This document shows positions 24,701 through 35,280 of a stretch of DNA of 64,000 bases, in pieces (position 1 is the first letter of the stretch; the number at the start of each line of letters is the position of its first letter). The translations under genes were made by a program, and so were the position numbers. A model generated the notes under the pieces. It was not told where the DNA came from. It saw nothing but the letters and a program-made list of their open reading frames with translations, and did no database searches. Origin of the DNA: Diorhabda sublineata (taxonomy: Eukaryota; Arthropoda; Insecta; Coleoptera; Chrysomelidae); NCBI RefSeq assembly GCF_026230105.1, contig NC_079477.1, positions 2,175,001 to 2,239,000 on the forward strand, written 5' to 3'.

Positions 24701-27700
24701 ATTATAGAAAGTTTGATAAATAAAAAATCTGATCTATCTAAAGCATTAATTTGTTAGCAATTGACTAAAAAATTGCATTAACAAATTTTCTCATCAATAT
24801 TAATCCATATAAAACAAAATATTTCTTCTTCTTTTTCTAATCTTATTAGGCAATCAAACGAACTGTCAAGCTGATTTAAAAATGGCCGCCGTGGAGTAGG
24901 CCGATCATTTTGCCGTAAGCTTCTTTGTTATTTGTTGGTTTTTAGACCTCATTTTTTCCAGCTTTATTACGAAAAACCTTTTTAACAAGTTGTTACTTAA
25001 AGAAGTGCGAAATATCCTCCCGAAAACGTGAGTTTTTTTGCGATTATACAGTACCCGTTGAAATTAACGCCCGATATAAACTGTAATTTATTTTTTGTAC
25101 GCAGACTCGTATTTTGAGAGTTGATTGCTGCTAATTGTATTATAGTCTACTTGTGTTAATTTATTCACGAAAAAATATTGAAACCATCTTAGTTAAGTTT
25201 GTAATGACATTTAGTTGAATAACGGGGGGAAAACGAAAAAAATATAAGTGTTGTGAATTAGTTTTTTATCCTATTAATAATTGAGCTGTTACGTTTTAAA
25301 TATACAGGGTGTGAATGAAATCAATGCTCGTGTTTTGATGAAAATTACGTTGTCAGCCGTGTTGTATCGGTCTACAATGTTGTCAAATGTATTAGAATTT
25401 CTTCAGAGATACAACGAAATTATATGAAGTACAATTAGCAGAACGTTATTTTGAGCTTTTTCATCTCATTAATAAGCCGTAAAGAACAAAAGAAAATGGT
25501 TTGGAGTGGTCATAAGTCCTATGTATTAAATATTACAAGTATTTGAACTATTTAAATTGAAAAAATGAAATAAATTTTCGAAGATACCTCGTAACCAGCT
25601 GTAGGAACGCGAACCGAACGAGTTTTAAAATAAAAAAGAAAAAGAGAGAGCAATTCATCAATTTGAAATTTCATTGATATGTTCATCGGGTGTGGGGGGA
25701 GGCACATCGGCTACTCGCCTCGAAACTTCTAGTACTTTAAACTTGGCTTTGGCCGAATTTCTCGCGGTCTCGAGCTTAGCGTTTACGTCGAACGTACCTA
25801 CATGAAAATAACGCGTTGTCGTAACCTTAGCGGGTTTTCGAAAACATCCGGTTCGAAATTTCGAGGTAATGCTCAAACAGTGGCGCGTTCGGTTTCTTCT
25901 TTAATATTATTTGTTCGGTAAAAGTTCGGCGGAACAGTGTATATCGCATCAGTAATTTCATTTAAACTGTGATTTTTTTCGTTTGGTGGCGACGATGGGT
26001 TCTCGTGAAGGTTTTAGATTGTCCTAACGGATATGCAGGGAAACTTAGATCCGTTTTGTGAGATATGACAGTAATTGGGGAGGTAAGTTGTTTTCTTATC
26101 TTTCTAAAATTAATTTGTGATACTTTCTCGGTCGAAAATATAACACAATTCAAGTTTTTTTTTTCATTTTTTATAATTATCGTTAGGAATATTTTTTTGT
26201 GATCGAAAAAACAACTAGTAGTCACTAGGAATCGAATCTAGAAAATATGGTGGAAGCAATATGAAGCTTAGTTTATTGAACCTACTTTTAGGTAAAATAA
26301 ATCGCTAAAAGCGACTGATATATAGTGATTTGAAAGTTAATTTTACAATTTAGTTTTATTTTAAATATTATTCCATAATAATCTGAATATTTCCTAAATT
26401 TTCTTGGTATTTCATAACGATAAGCTGTACAGAACAATAGAAAGAGGTTTGGATAGGCCTGTGTTGGTTGGTCGGAAAGTTTATTTAATTTCAATAATTT
26501 CTTCTCGACAAAATTCACCAAAAATACGATTGAATATTTTTAGTAAGAAGGTAGAAAGTACGATTTCCGTGGCGTCGCGATTTTACAGGGGATTAGGCTT
26601 AATTTTTCGAGATATTGATACTTAAAGTTATAATAATCAATCTCGTAATTCAATAAACAAAAGATGTTTTATTTAATTTTTATATTATTCACCCTGATAC
26701 TCCAAAATTATATTGAAAAATTGATAATTTTCATCACATACGATAAATACATGAATAATTTGATGTTTTTCATTATTTATAAAATAAAAAAAATATTTAA
26801 TGATAGTTTGAAGATTTAATTAGTGATTTCGAGCAAAAAGTACGTTCTGAATGCTTTCGAAAGGTATTTATTTAGGTTAGATAGTATTTTTACGAATAAC
26901 TCATTTCTATAATAATAAATAAAAAAATGTATCTAAATATCTTAAATGTGACAGTTGACAATTTTCGTTCTGTATTTATTTACATACAGAAAGGTGCGTT
27001 TTGAGTGTTCCATGTATTGAAAATGACAGCAAAACACTTTCGGGAGCTCCGGAGTAGACAACTTTAACTTCCTTAAATGTGACAGTTGACAGTTTCGTTC
27101 TGTATTTATTTACATAATGAAAGTTGCGTTTTGAGTGTTCCAAGTATTGAAAGTGGCAGTTCCGTATTGCAAAACACTTTCGGGACGTTCTGGAGTAAAC
27201 AACTTTAACTTTGTTAAATGTGACATTCGACAGTTTCGTTCTGTATTTATTTACATACCGAATGATGCGTTTTGAGTGTTCCATGTATTGAAAATGATAG
27301 CAAAACACTTTCGGAACGTTCTGGAGTAAACAACTTTAACTTCCTTAAATGTGACAGTTGACAGTTTCGTTCTGTATTCATTTACATACCGAATGATGCG
27401 TTTTGAGTGTTTCATGTATTGAAAGTGACAGTTCCGTACCGCAAAACACTTTCGGAACGTTCTGGAGTAAACAAGTTTAACTTCCTTAAATGTGAATTTA
27501 GCCACTTCAATGTTGACAGTTGACAGATTACAGATGACTCAATAACAAAAAAGATTGAAATTGCTAATAGAATACTTTCTTCCACCACAAAGATACGAAT
27601 CAATCAACAAATTGTATCGAAATCACAAACCATCCAATCCGATAAATATTAATAATTGTCCTGGAGGTAAATTAATATTGACATTGCAAATATAATTAAG

Positions 27701-30700
27701 TACATTATATTGTTCAATAAATAAAATGTTTTTCGATTGATCGATTAATCGAAAATAATCGATTATTTTATATAATCGATTATATTTTTTGATAATTGCC
27801 CTGCCCTAGTTGCAGACTGAAATTTTTTTGTCGTAACATTTTTTTAGAAAGTTTTTCGCCTTAATTTTGAGAACCTGAAATGAAATTTCATAAGAAAGTC
27901 CAAGGAAAACGTATTTGCGACCCCCCAAAAAACAATTTCGGACCAACTTGTGGAAAAATATTTTGCGGTGTTTTAATTAAAAACACAAGGAATTACCAGA
28001 CATTTCGTTGTCGTATCCGGAAATACTTATAAACCATCATTGATGCCAAATTTACTTGATGTCAATAGTTAGGTTAGGTTAGGTGTCAATAGTGATTGAT
28101 TGTGTGACAAGACGCGAATTTCACGTTCTAAACCACTTGGTTATTATCACCTGGTAATTACACAATTTATTCATAATTAATTGTTTAAGTCGAAAGTAGA
28201 AATTTCGATTGAATCGTCATTTCGTATGGGAAATCCGTACAGAGACAAATACCTACCGCAGACAGTGTGTAAAACCAAGACATTGACATTGATATATTCT
28301 TGGAACTTGGTTAAATCCAAATAAAATCCTTATGTTTATAACCGGGTATCGAAAAAATAAAAGCGTTTGAAATGACTTTTTAGAGTGATAAGCCCACCCA
28401 AAAACCCAAAAAATTTCGAAAAATTACGCATCATATATAGGCGTCAAATGACAGATGCAGATTGACAGTAAGACGTGCAGTGGTGGAAATAGGGAGAGTA
28501 GAGAGAAGAAAATGTATCTCATAAAGAAAGAATTATAAGAAAACGTGCACCGAGAGTGATTCTATTTCTTATTTTGTCTCTAATAATATTTGGGGCCTCT
28601 TTAAAATTAACCCTGATGCTAATCCCTACCCTTATCTAACGCATTTCGATAGTTTTTCATTTACATAGGTAGAAAAGAAATTTTGGGCCTGCCCTCGTAT
28701 TACACATGTGCATTATTTTATTGAATTTCGATCTGCCCCACCCTTTATAACCTAATCGATCTTGAAAATTGTTATTGTTTTTTGCATCCGCAATTAGTTT
28801 TTTACGAATTCATGTTTATTTATCAATGACGTCGAATTTTTTTATTTCAAATATAATTGCTTATATAGAATTTGTTTAAACGCATTTTATTATGTTTTTC
28901 TTGCATTTATTCGATTCATAAATATACAAACATTCAAAATACTTTACCTATAAATTGTTTGCTTGTTTAGGTTATTCTTCTTTTTCTTATAAGTTGACTT
29001 TTGTCTATATAAATATGCAGTTATCGATATTCTGAACGAGAATATTCTAGATAATCAGATCGGCTATAAGAAGAAGAATAAAATAGAAGGTTATAAACTT
29101 TTTAATTATTGAATTAATTATTAATATATTTGTGTATTCACAATTTAATTGAAATAATGACATTTCATTAATTAAATATATTTTCCTTTAAATAGTGACT
29201 TAACAGATTTATCCGTTTTGCTATTTGCAAGGTGTAGCGGTTATCTGTCTAGTTATAGAAGTGAGACAATCGATAAATTACATGATGACGAGGTATGTTT
29301 CTAAATTCAATAATATAATTATAATTTTTTAAAAATATATCCGTAAAGCGGGATATCACCTCGAAGGTCAAAGACGATTGTTTATTTTCGACGACCTCAC
29401 CTTTATTACAATATTTCAATTAAATATATGTTGTAACGATCTACCATTATCCCAATTTACTCGTATTCGGGACATCCTGTATAATATTTTAACTAAGACA
29501 ACAATAGAATTAATTGTTTATAACGTTCGCCATGTAGAACATTTTACTTTCAACTAAATAATATATTATTCAATTTCTCTTTTACTTAATTATTCTACCA
29601 ATGAAGTAGGATCTGATTATTACTTTGCAAGTCGTGATGTAAAACGTGTTTTTGAAAATACGTTTTATGTTTAGATAATAAAAAAATTATTATTGTTGTA
29701 ATACAAACAGATCAAAATATTTGTCTTCTTATGGGAAATGTCAATGCGTTGCCAGCTTTTCATTTTATATAAATCATATTGTTACTTTCGCTTTATTTCT
29801 GATAATGCAGTCGTTACTTATTAATTTTTTAGAACTAATATAATATTCTTAAATTTTTTATTTTAATGGATTAAGAAAATATAAATTTTTAAAACGCATA
29901 TATTTTATACAGACCACACGAGTAGATTACAACTTGACAACAGTGTAATCGCCATACTCGAAACTTGACTGACCGTAATCCAAACGTTTGTCAGATAATG
30001 TAAGGTTAAGATATTACTTGAAATTTATTTTACATCGTCATTAACTACTTAATTTGAAATAAAAAATTAATATTATTAACATATATGTTATATATTTATC
30101 TTCTAAAATATCCCTAGTAATGTAAGTATACCGAATTTGTGATATTAAACTCAATTAACATAGAACAAACGTAACTTTTGAAAACTTTTTTTTTTTTAAA
30201 GAAAATGGTCAGTAATTTCATTTTACGTATGTTCCAAAGTGACTTTTTCAAATTCGTTGTCTTTATCTGGCAATTGATCGTGTCAATAATAATAATAATA
30301 GTGGTAACTTCACAATCATAATTTCATCGATACTTTTACATTTTTTTGACGTTGCTAGACTGATTATACTTAAAATTCTAATTGTAAGAGACTGTTTATG
30401 TTTACATGTGTTTTGTACAAATATTTTAAATCAATGAGAAGGTAAATTACGAAACTGTCGCTAGGTTAAGTTAACCAATCAACGTTTTTATTTCAGAAAT
30501 ATGTAGACGAAATCTGCGTTGAGGGATGTTTGGGGGCTGTGACGGGCGAAGACTCGAGTTACGATTCGGATTACGAAGCAGACACTCCATCTTCGGCTGT
30601 ACAGGCGCCGGCTTATCATCATGATGTCTCTCGAACGACCAGCGACACCCTCGCTGCAGAATACGCCGAATACGTACAGTCCACTCCGGAAATATCAGCC

Positions 30701-33700
30701 GGATATACAGCCAGGTAAACACACTTATAGACCAAGGTCGATAATTTTCTATATAAAAAAATGTTGAAATTACACTCATAGGAATAGGAAGATGACATAA
30801 CAAAAAGCGAAAAAAAAAATAATTTACGGTATCAGGATGTGGAAGGGGAAGAGTTTTTAAGGGTAAAAAACGGTTTTTCACGATTTGCGCTAAAAAGTTA
30901 AATAGCAAAGTTGTAGTTAATAAAAAGATCTCGAAGTTTTCTCATATAACCTCAAAATTTATGTGTATGTATAATAATTTATTAAGTAGAATTAAAATCA
31001 ATTTCCCCGTACTAGTAAACGTTTGTTTTTTTATGTAATCTTAGGGTAGAATTCGCTCTGAAATTAGGTTATACGGAAAAATTAGTACAAGCAGCTTTAC
31101 AAAAATTGGGTCCCTCACCCACCCAAAACGAACTTTTAGCGGAACTCATTAAATTAGGAGCACAGAAGGGTAGCTCCTGCGACAACAGCCCCACGGAAAG
31201 TTCCTTGGACGTGACTCCATTTCAATTGGACACTATCGAAGGCTCCCAGTTGCTACGACCCATTGTTATAGATGGCAGTAACGTAGCTATGAGGTAATTA
31301 TCACTTTCAATTATAATTTTTAATTCATTCTTGAAATAATTGTGAAATTTTTTTTGAAAAAAACATATTTTATAATCTTGAAAAATTGAATGTTGAAATA
31401 TCGTCTGAAATATTTATATCCAATCGTCTCAGAATTAAAGTTAAACGTGGAAACATATGGTTATTTCTAATTGTCTTTTTATGTGATTTATTAGACAGTT
31501 TACGATAAAATTTTTGAAATATTTTGTTTTTTTTTTAAAAAAAAATATGTGTTTATAGCCATGGAAACAAAGAAATATTTTCCTGTCGCGGTATAAAAAT
31601 ATGCGTGGATTGGTTCAAAGCTCGTGGTCACAAAGCCATCACGGTATTCGTTCCGAAATGGCGTAAAGAATCACCACGACCCGATAATCTGATACGGGAT
31701 CAAGAGATTTTAGCCGAACTCGAGAAAGACAGACTGTTAGTTTTTACTCCATCGAGATTAGTGGGAGGAAAAAGGATGGTCTGTTACGACGATAGGTACA
31801 GTCTTCAATAATAACCGTTTTAGCACATATTTATCCAACATTCTATTTAGGTACATATTAAAATTGGCGGCGCAAACCGACGGTATTGTAGTAAGCAACG
31901 ATAATTATCGCGATCTGTGTCAGGAGAACGCGGAATTTCGTAAAGTCGTAGAAGAACGTATACTCATGTATTCATTCGTCAACGATCATTTTATGCCGCC
32001 CGATGATCCTTTGGGAAGATCCGGACCGACGTTGGACAACTTTTTGAAATGTCAATCGAAGAAAGGGGATCCGCCTCCGCCTTGTCCTTACGCCAAAAAA
32101 TGCACTTATGGTAACAAATGCAAGTACCATCATCCAGAACGAGGACCTCTACCCCATAAAAGCGTCACGGAGAGATTGTCGGAGCACGCGCAGAGACATT
32201 TACAGGTTAGTTGATAATTTGTTAAACATTTCACTCAAAAAAATATATAAATATAATAAATTTCATAGTTAATTGTGCATTTTTTTCATTAAAATGTTTT
32301 TTAGTGACACCAAACTTGTTGGATGAAGTTGTATGGTCAAAAAAACAAACAGAAATACTATTTATTAAGGATATGAAGGATCTACCATAATACCTGTTCC
32401 ATTAAGGTTCATAGTCCAAGAACCGTTAAGTACATATGCCTTCTGTCGTGCCCCATTCAACACTACCAAAGATCAGGCGCTTTGGATTAAACCTTTGGAT
32501 GCCATTAGACACTGGAAGGCACTTACAGATGTAGCGGTCTGCAATTTCATGCACCAGCTGCACTCCGGATGCTCATGGTGTGGAGATGGTGTCTTAGGTG
32601 AACGTGTCCTGTCATTAGTCGGTTCTGAGCCCATTGAGAATGGTTTTATATTGCTTTGGACGCTTCCCAGTCATCATGGTGTTCCTCATTAGAGTGATTT
32701 CACCAGGGGTTGTTTCTAATTAGACAGTTACCTTTGAAAGGTTTTTGTAGAAAAGTGTTATGTGATCTGGGCCCTTATTCGAATGTGTCAGTGGTCCAAC
32801 ATCGAGACCTCCAACGACACCCACCACGAGCTCAACAAATTCATTTTATTCATGGAGTATTCCACTAGGGTATGGACTTGAAACAGAAACATGACTCCTT
32901 CGTCCACTCAACGGTTGATGTAATTGAAATATCAGTTGTTTAGTAGAGTTTTCCGAAATAGCACTTCTGCCAACAAGTTTTTCTGTTTTCTTACTCTTAC
33001 AAAAAAAAACTCAAATGATTGTTTTGATATTTTTAGATCCTAAACTCCATATCACATAACCGTTAAAATTACTTTTATGTTAAATATTGTAATTTTCTTT
33101 CAGGCTAGGGAAGGTGACATTCGTAAAACACCATTAGGTCGTACTCGTTCGAACGTACCACCCGCCAAAGAACCTCAACACGCCGTCGTCTCCAAAAGTC
33201 GTAGCGTGGACAACGTCGGTGCTTCCTATATAACTCCACCTTCGCAACATTCACTCCAAGAAAATTTGCACAAGAAATTACAACGACAACTTACCCTAAA
33301 TCCGGGTAAATTATAACAACGCTTATCTAATTAATCTAAAATGACTATATTATTTTTTATTTTGCAGGTGCGGATCCTCGACTAAATGTCAGATACCCAG
33401 GAGTACCACCAAGCCAGATTTCGACAGGACAATCGACTTCGCCATTCATGAGTCCTCCACCAGGTTGGGACGTACATCAACACGTGACTAGAATCGCCTC
33501 GGCACCTGATTCTTATAGACCTTGGCCTCCACAGCAACATCCCCAACATAGGTGAATTTTTAAATATACACTGACCTACAAAAAACAAATTAAATATATA
33601 GAAATATTGAATATTTTTTCACTTAATGCTGTATTTGATGTGTTTCTGCTTAGTGGGTGGATATCTTCTTACTGAATTATTTCCCAAGCTTCCTCAACAT

Positions 33701-34476
33701 GACATAGCCCCACTAAAGTCTTGAATTCATCAACCCATGTCCAATAACATTCCAAATATGTTTAATCAGAGACAAATCGTACCTTTTTTCATCAGTTGTA
33801 AGTGTTTCCATAACTGTAATTTTCTTTTCTTTATCTATATTTTTATTTCATCTTTTTTGTCACTCTTTTCTCATATTCAATCTTTTTCACCTGAATTTTA
33901 CTTCTTTATCCATCCAAATGTTATAATTAGTCTTTATATTATTTTGATTCTTCTTAATTTGGTCTTTGTAGATATATCTTTTTTTATTTATATCTCATAA
34001 TGTTCCAGTTTTTCCGTGCCGATTCTTATATTCATCTTGGTCTCTTCTTCTCCTATAGTCCTGCTACCATTGGCTACCATCCTCAACATGACATAGCCCC
34101 ACTAAAGACTTAAATTCATTAACCCGTAACCAATAACGTTCTAGATATGTTTAATTGAAGATAAATGGGGCTTTAAATAGAATTATAATGAATATAAATA
34201 ATAACTACCCGTTATATCTTTTTATTTAGACATATGCAGAGAATATCAAGTTGCTCGGATACACAATTGAACATGTGGCCTCCTGTTTGGTCTCAAGGTG
34301 GTACGCATCACTTATCCGGCAGTTCTCCCGTCCAAGAGGACCGTAGAAAATTGCACTATCATCTAGCAGCTATCTTTCCCGAAGAACAAGTCACTCAAGC
34401 CATGCAGATGTATCCGGATGAGACGAATCCTCAGAAAATTTGCGCCGCCATACTTAGTATGTTTCCTAAAACGTAA
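21705..34476 (+). CDS. ZC3H12: Regnase/ZC3H12-type endoribonuclease (UBA-like, NYN/PIN, CCCH)
   Basis: Regnase (MCPIP) proteins are cytoplasmic endoribonucleases that cut stem-loops in mRNA 3' UTRs. Eight exons: 21705-21923, 30497-30714, 31045-31293, 31559-31795, 31851-32205, 33104-33305, 33368-33551, 34230-34476; all phases agree, giving about 636 aa. UBA-like domain at residues ~147-185 (VEFALKLGYTEKLVQAAL). NYN/PIN nuclease ~217-375, with D222 in VIDGSNVAM, D306/D307 in CYDDR and D325 in VSNDNYRD; spacing equals the catalytic acids 141, 225, 226 and 244 of human ZC3H12A, so it should be active. CCCH finger C386-x5-C-x5-C-x3-H402. A conserved CUE-like C-terminal segment ~592-636 (HYHLAAIFPEEQVTQAMQMY). 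The first exon is linked only by in-phase splicing across an 8.6-kb intron. An alternative first exon may exist near 26082. Confidence 0.94.
25560..26082 (+). promoter_or_regulatory. CpG-rich candidate alternative promoter and first coding exon of the Regnase-like gene
   Basis: About 25580-25960 is much richer in CG dinucleotides than its surroundings (for example CTCGCGGTCTCGAGC and GTTCGGCGG). Downstream, 26065-26082 reads MTVIGE and is followed at once by a consensus donor GAG|GTAAGT at 26083. Splicing from here to the acceptor at 30497 is phase 0 and in frame (MTVIGE-KYVDEIC). An in-frame TGA lies just upstream, so the ATG at 26065 would be the start. This would replace the 73-residue exon at 21705. 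The minus-strand 72-codon ORF at 25658-25876 is judged to be chance. Inference only; transcript ends are needed. Confidence 0.4.
26945..27510. repeat. Alternating 131/141-bp tandem array (about 272-bp dimer)
   Basis: The landmark AATGTGACA recurs near 26945, 27076, 27217, 27347 and 27489, giving intervals of 131, 141, 130 and 142. Copies 2 and 4 contain an extra ~10 bp (CAGTTCCGTATTG type, before GCAAAACACTTTCGG) that copies 1 and 3 lack, so the true unit is a dimer amplified about twice. Each monomer also carries CAGTTTCGTTCTGTATTTAT and CGTTTTGAGTGTT. Located in intron 1 of the Regnase-like gene. The short minus-strand ORFs across it are repeat translations. Confidence 0.9.
28060..28092. 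repeat. (TTAGG)3 telomere-type tract with flanking 9-bp direct repeat
   Basis: TTAGGTTAGGTTAGG occupies 28069-28083. It is flanked directly on both sides by TGTCAATAG (28060-28068 and 28084-28092). TTAGG is the ancestral insect telomere repeat. The duplication looks like a target-site duplication or filled-in staggered break. Confidence 0.85.
32206..33103. other. Intron 5 of the Regnase-like gene
   Basis: The middle part (about 32390-32900) is less AT-rich than the neighbouring introns and holds a 65-codon plus-strand ORF at 32495-32692 that I cannot match to any family. It may be a transposon relic. No terminal repeats or target duplication were found. Confidence 0.4.
33690..34165. repeat. 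~85-bp direct repeat pair in the last Regnase-like intron
   Basis: The segment CCTCAACATGACATAGCCCC plus CACTAAAG..TT.AATTCAT..ACCC at about 33690-33775 recurs at about 34079-34165 with a few substitutions and the same orientation. Between them is a pyrimidine-rich stretch (TTTTCTTTTCTTTATC, TCATCTTTTTTGTCACTC) related to sequence at about 35830-36060 and 44000-44280, so a dispersed repeat family is involved. No coding frame. Confidence 0.6.
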
Positions 34477-34719
34477 GATGTGTATGTATGGTGCCAACAT
34501 CTTAATAGTGTCAAATTTCGAATATCATTCGAAAAATTTCTTTTATTGTTATAAACGAACAATAATACTCTTGTGAAAACGATCCTAATTTGATATTAAC
34601 GTTTTTATGCTTCAATTTGTGCTCGTCTTTTCTCCTTAAATTCGAATACTTATTACAAGGACCTTTACCAAGTTTCCATTTAGGTGGTTCTAACCTCGTT
34701 AATTTTTTTTGTTAACAGA

Positions 34720-35280
34720 TAAATCAGCAATCAGAATCAAAAGTATTCCAAAAGCTAATTGACCGGCATATAACTCAGCCAAGGGCACAATAAGGGCTCT
34801 AATATTTCATTCAAAATCTATAAGGAGTCGTTTTTCTCCTTGTGGTTCTAGTAATGGTTATATTAGAGGATTCTCATGCCCCTTTAGTTGTTTAATATAT
34901 CTTCTGCTATGCTTCTGGATATCTTCTGTGATGTACTGTATGCCAGGATCTTTGTGGAGGGTATCGTTAGACACATACCATCTCTACACGAAGTATTTTA
35001 CATTGAGACTTTTGGAGGATAGCACTTCCTTCTCCAATCGCCTTCTAACAGGTTTAAGTTCTGTTGGAGATAAACTGGATCTTCGTGATTGGATAAAACA
35101 ACTAAAAATGTTCCTGTTACAGTATTTTCTGCCTGATATATGTAGTAAATAAAATAATGGACCCAGAATGCTGCTCTGTGATACTCCAGACTTGATCTAT
35201 AAACTTCTCCATTGATTCTGGTTCTGAACTGTCTGTTGGCTAAGTAGACTCGAATAATTTGAAGTGACATTTATTTTGAA
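34720..35280 (-). mobile_element. jockey-type LINE reverse transcriptase relic
   Basis: A minus-strand frame at 34998-35270 reads RVYLANRQFRTRINGEVYRS, then FIYYIYQAE and HEDPVYLQQNLNLLEGDW. These correspond to the 'YL-NR-F-V-VNG', 'PLLY-IYTAD' and 'A--NLQ--L--L--W' blocks of jockey-like reverse transcriptases. The FADD catalytic block between them has been lost or altered. Dead copy, 3' of the Regnase-like gene. Confidence 0.72.

Larger units (their letters stand above)
21924..30496. other. 8.6-kb first intron of the Regnase-like gene
   Basis: Mostly AT-rich. Distinct parts are a less AT-rich patch at about 23650-23880 with CGACGACGACGA, a GGCCGCCG patch near 24880 followed by a donor-like AAC|GTGAGT at about 25027, a CpG-rich block at 25560-25960 (separate entry), an alternating tandem array at 26945-27510, a cluster of ATCGAT palindromes at 27735-27790 and a telomere-type tract at 28069-28083. 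No other coding frame seen. Confidence 0.7.

Noticed and set aside
25658..25876. 72-codon minus-strand ORF in the CpG-rich block
   Set aside because: No family resemblance; CpG-rich DNA has few stops. A promoter reading fits better.
26976..27505. 110- and 84-codon minus-strand ORFs with internal repeats
   Set aside because: They are translations of the alternating tandem array and have no other sign of coding.
28069..28083. A real telomere or chromosome end
   Set aside because: Only three units, inside an intron between two exons of one gene.
32495..32692. 65-codon ORF in a Regnase-like intron as a nested gene
   Set aside because: No recognisable domain, no splice or poly(A) context; more likely an old repeat.
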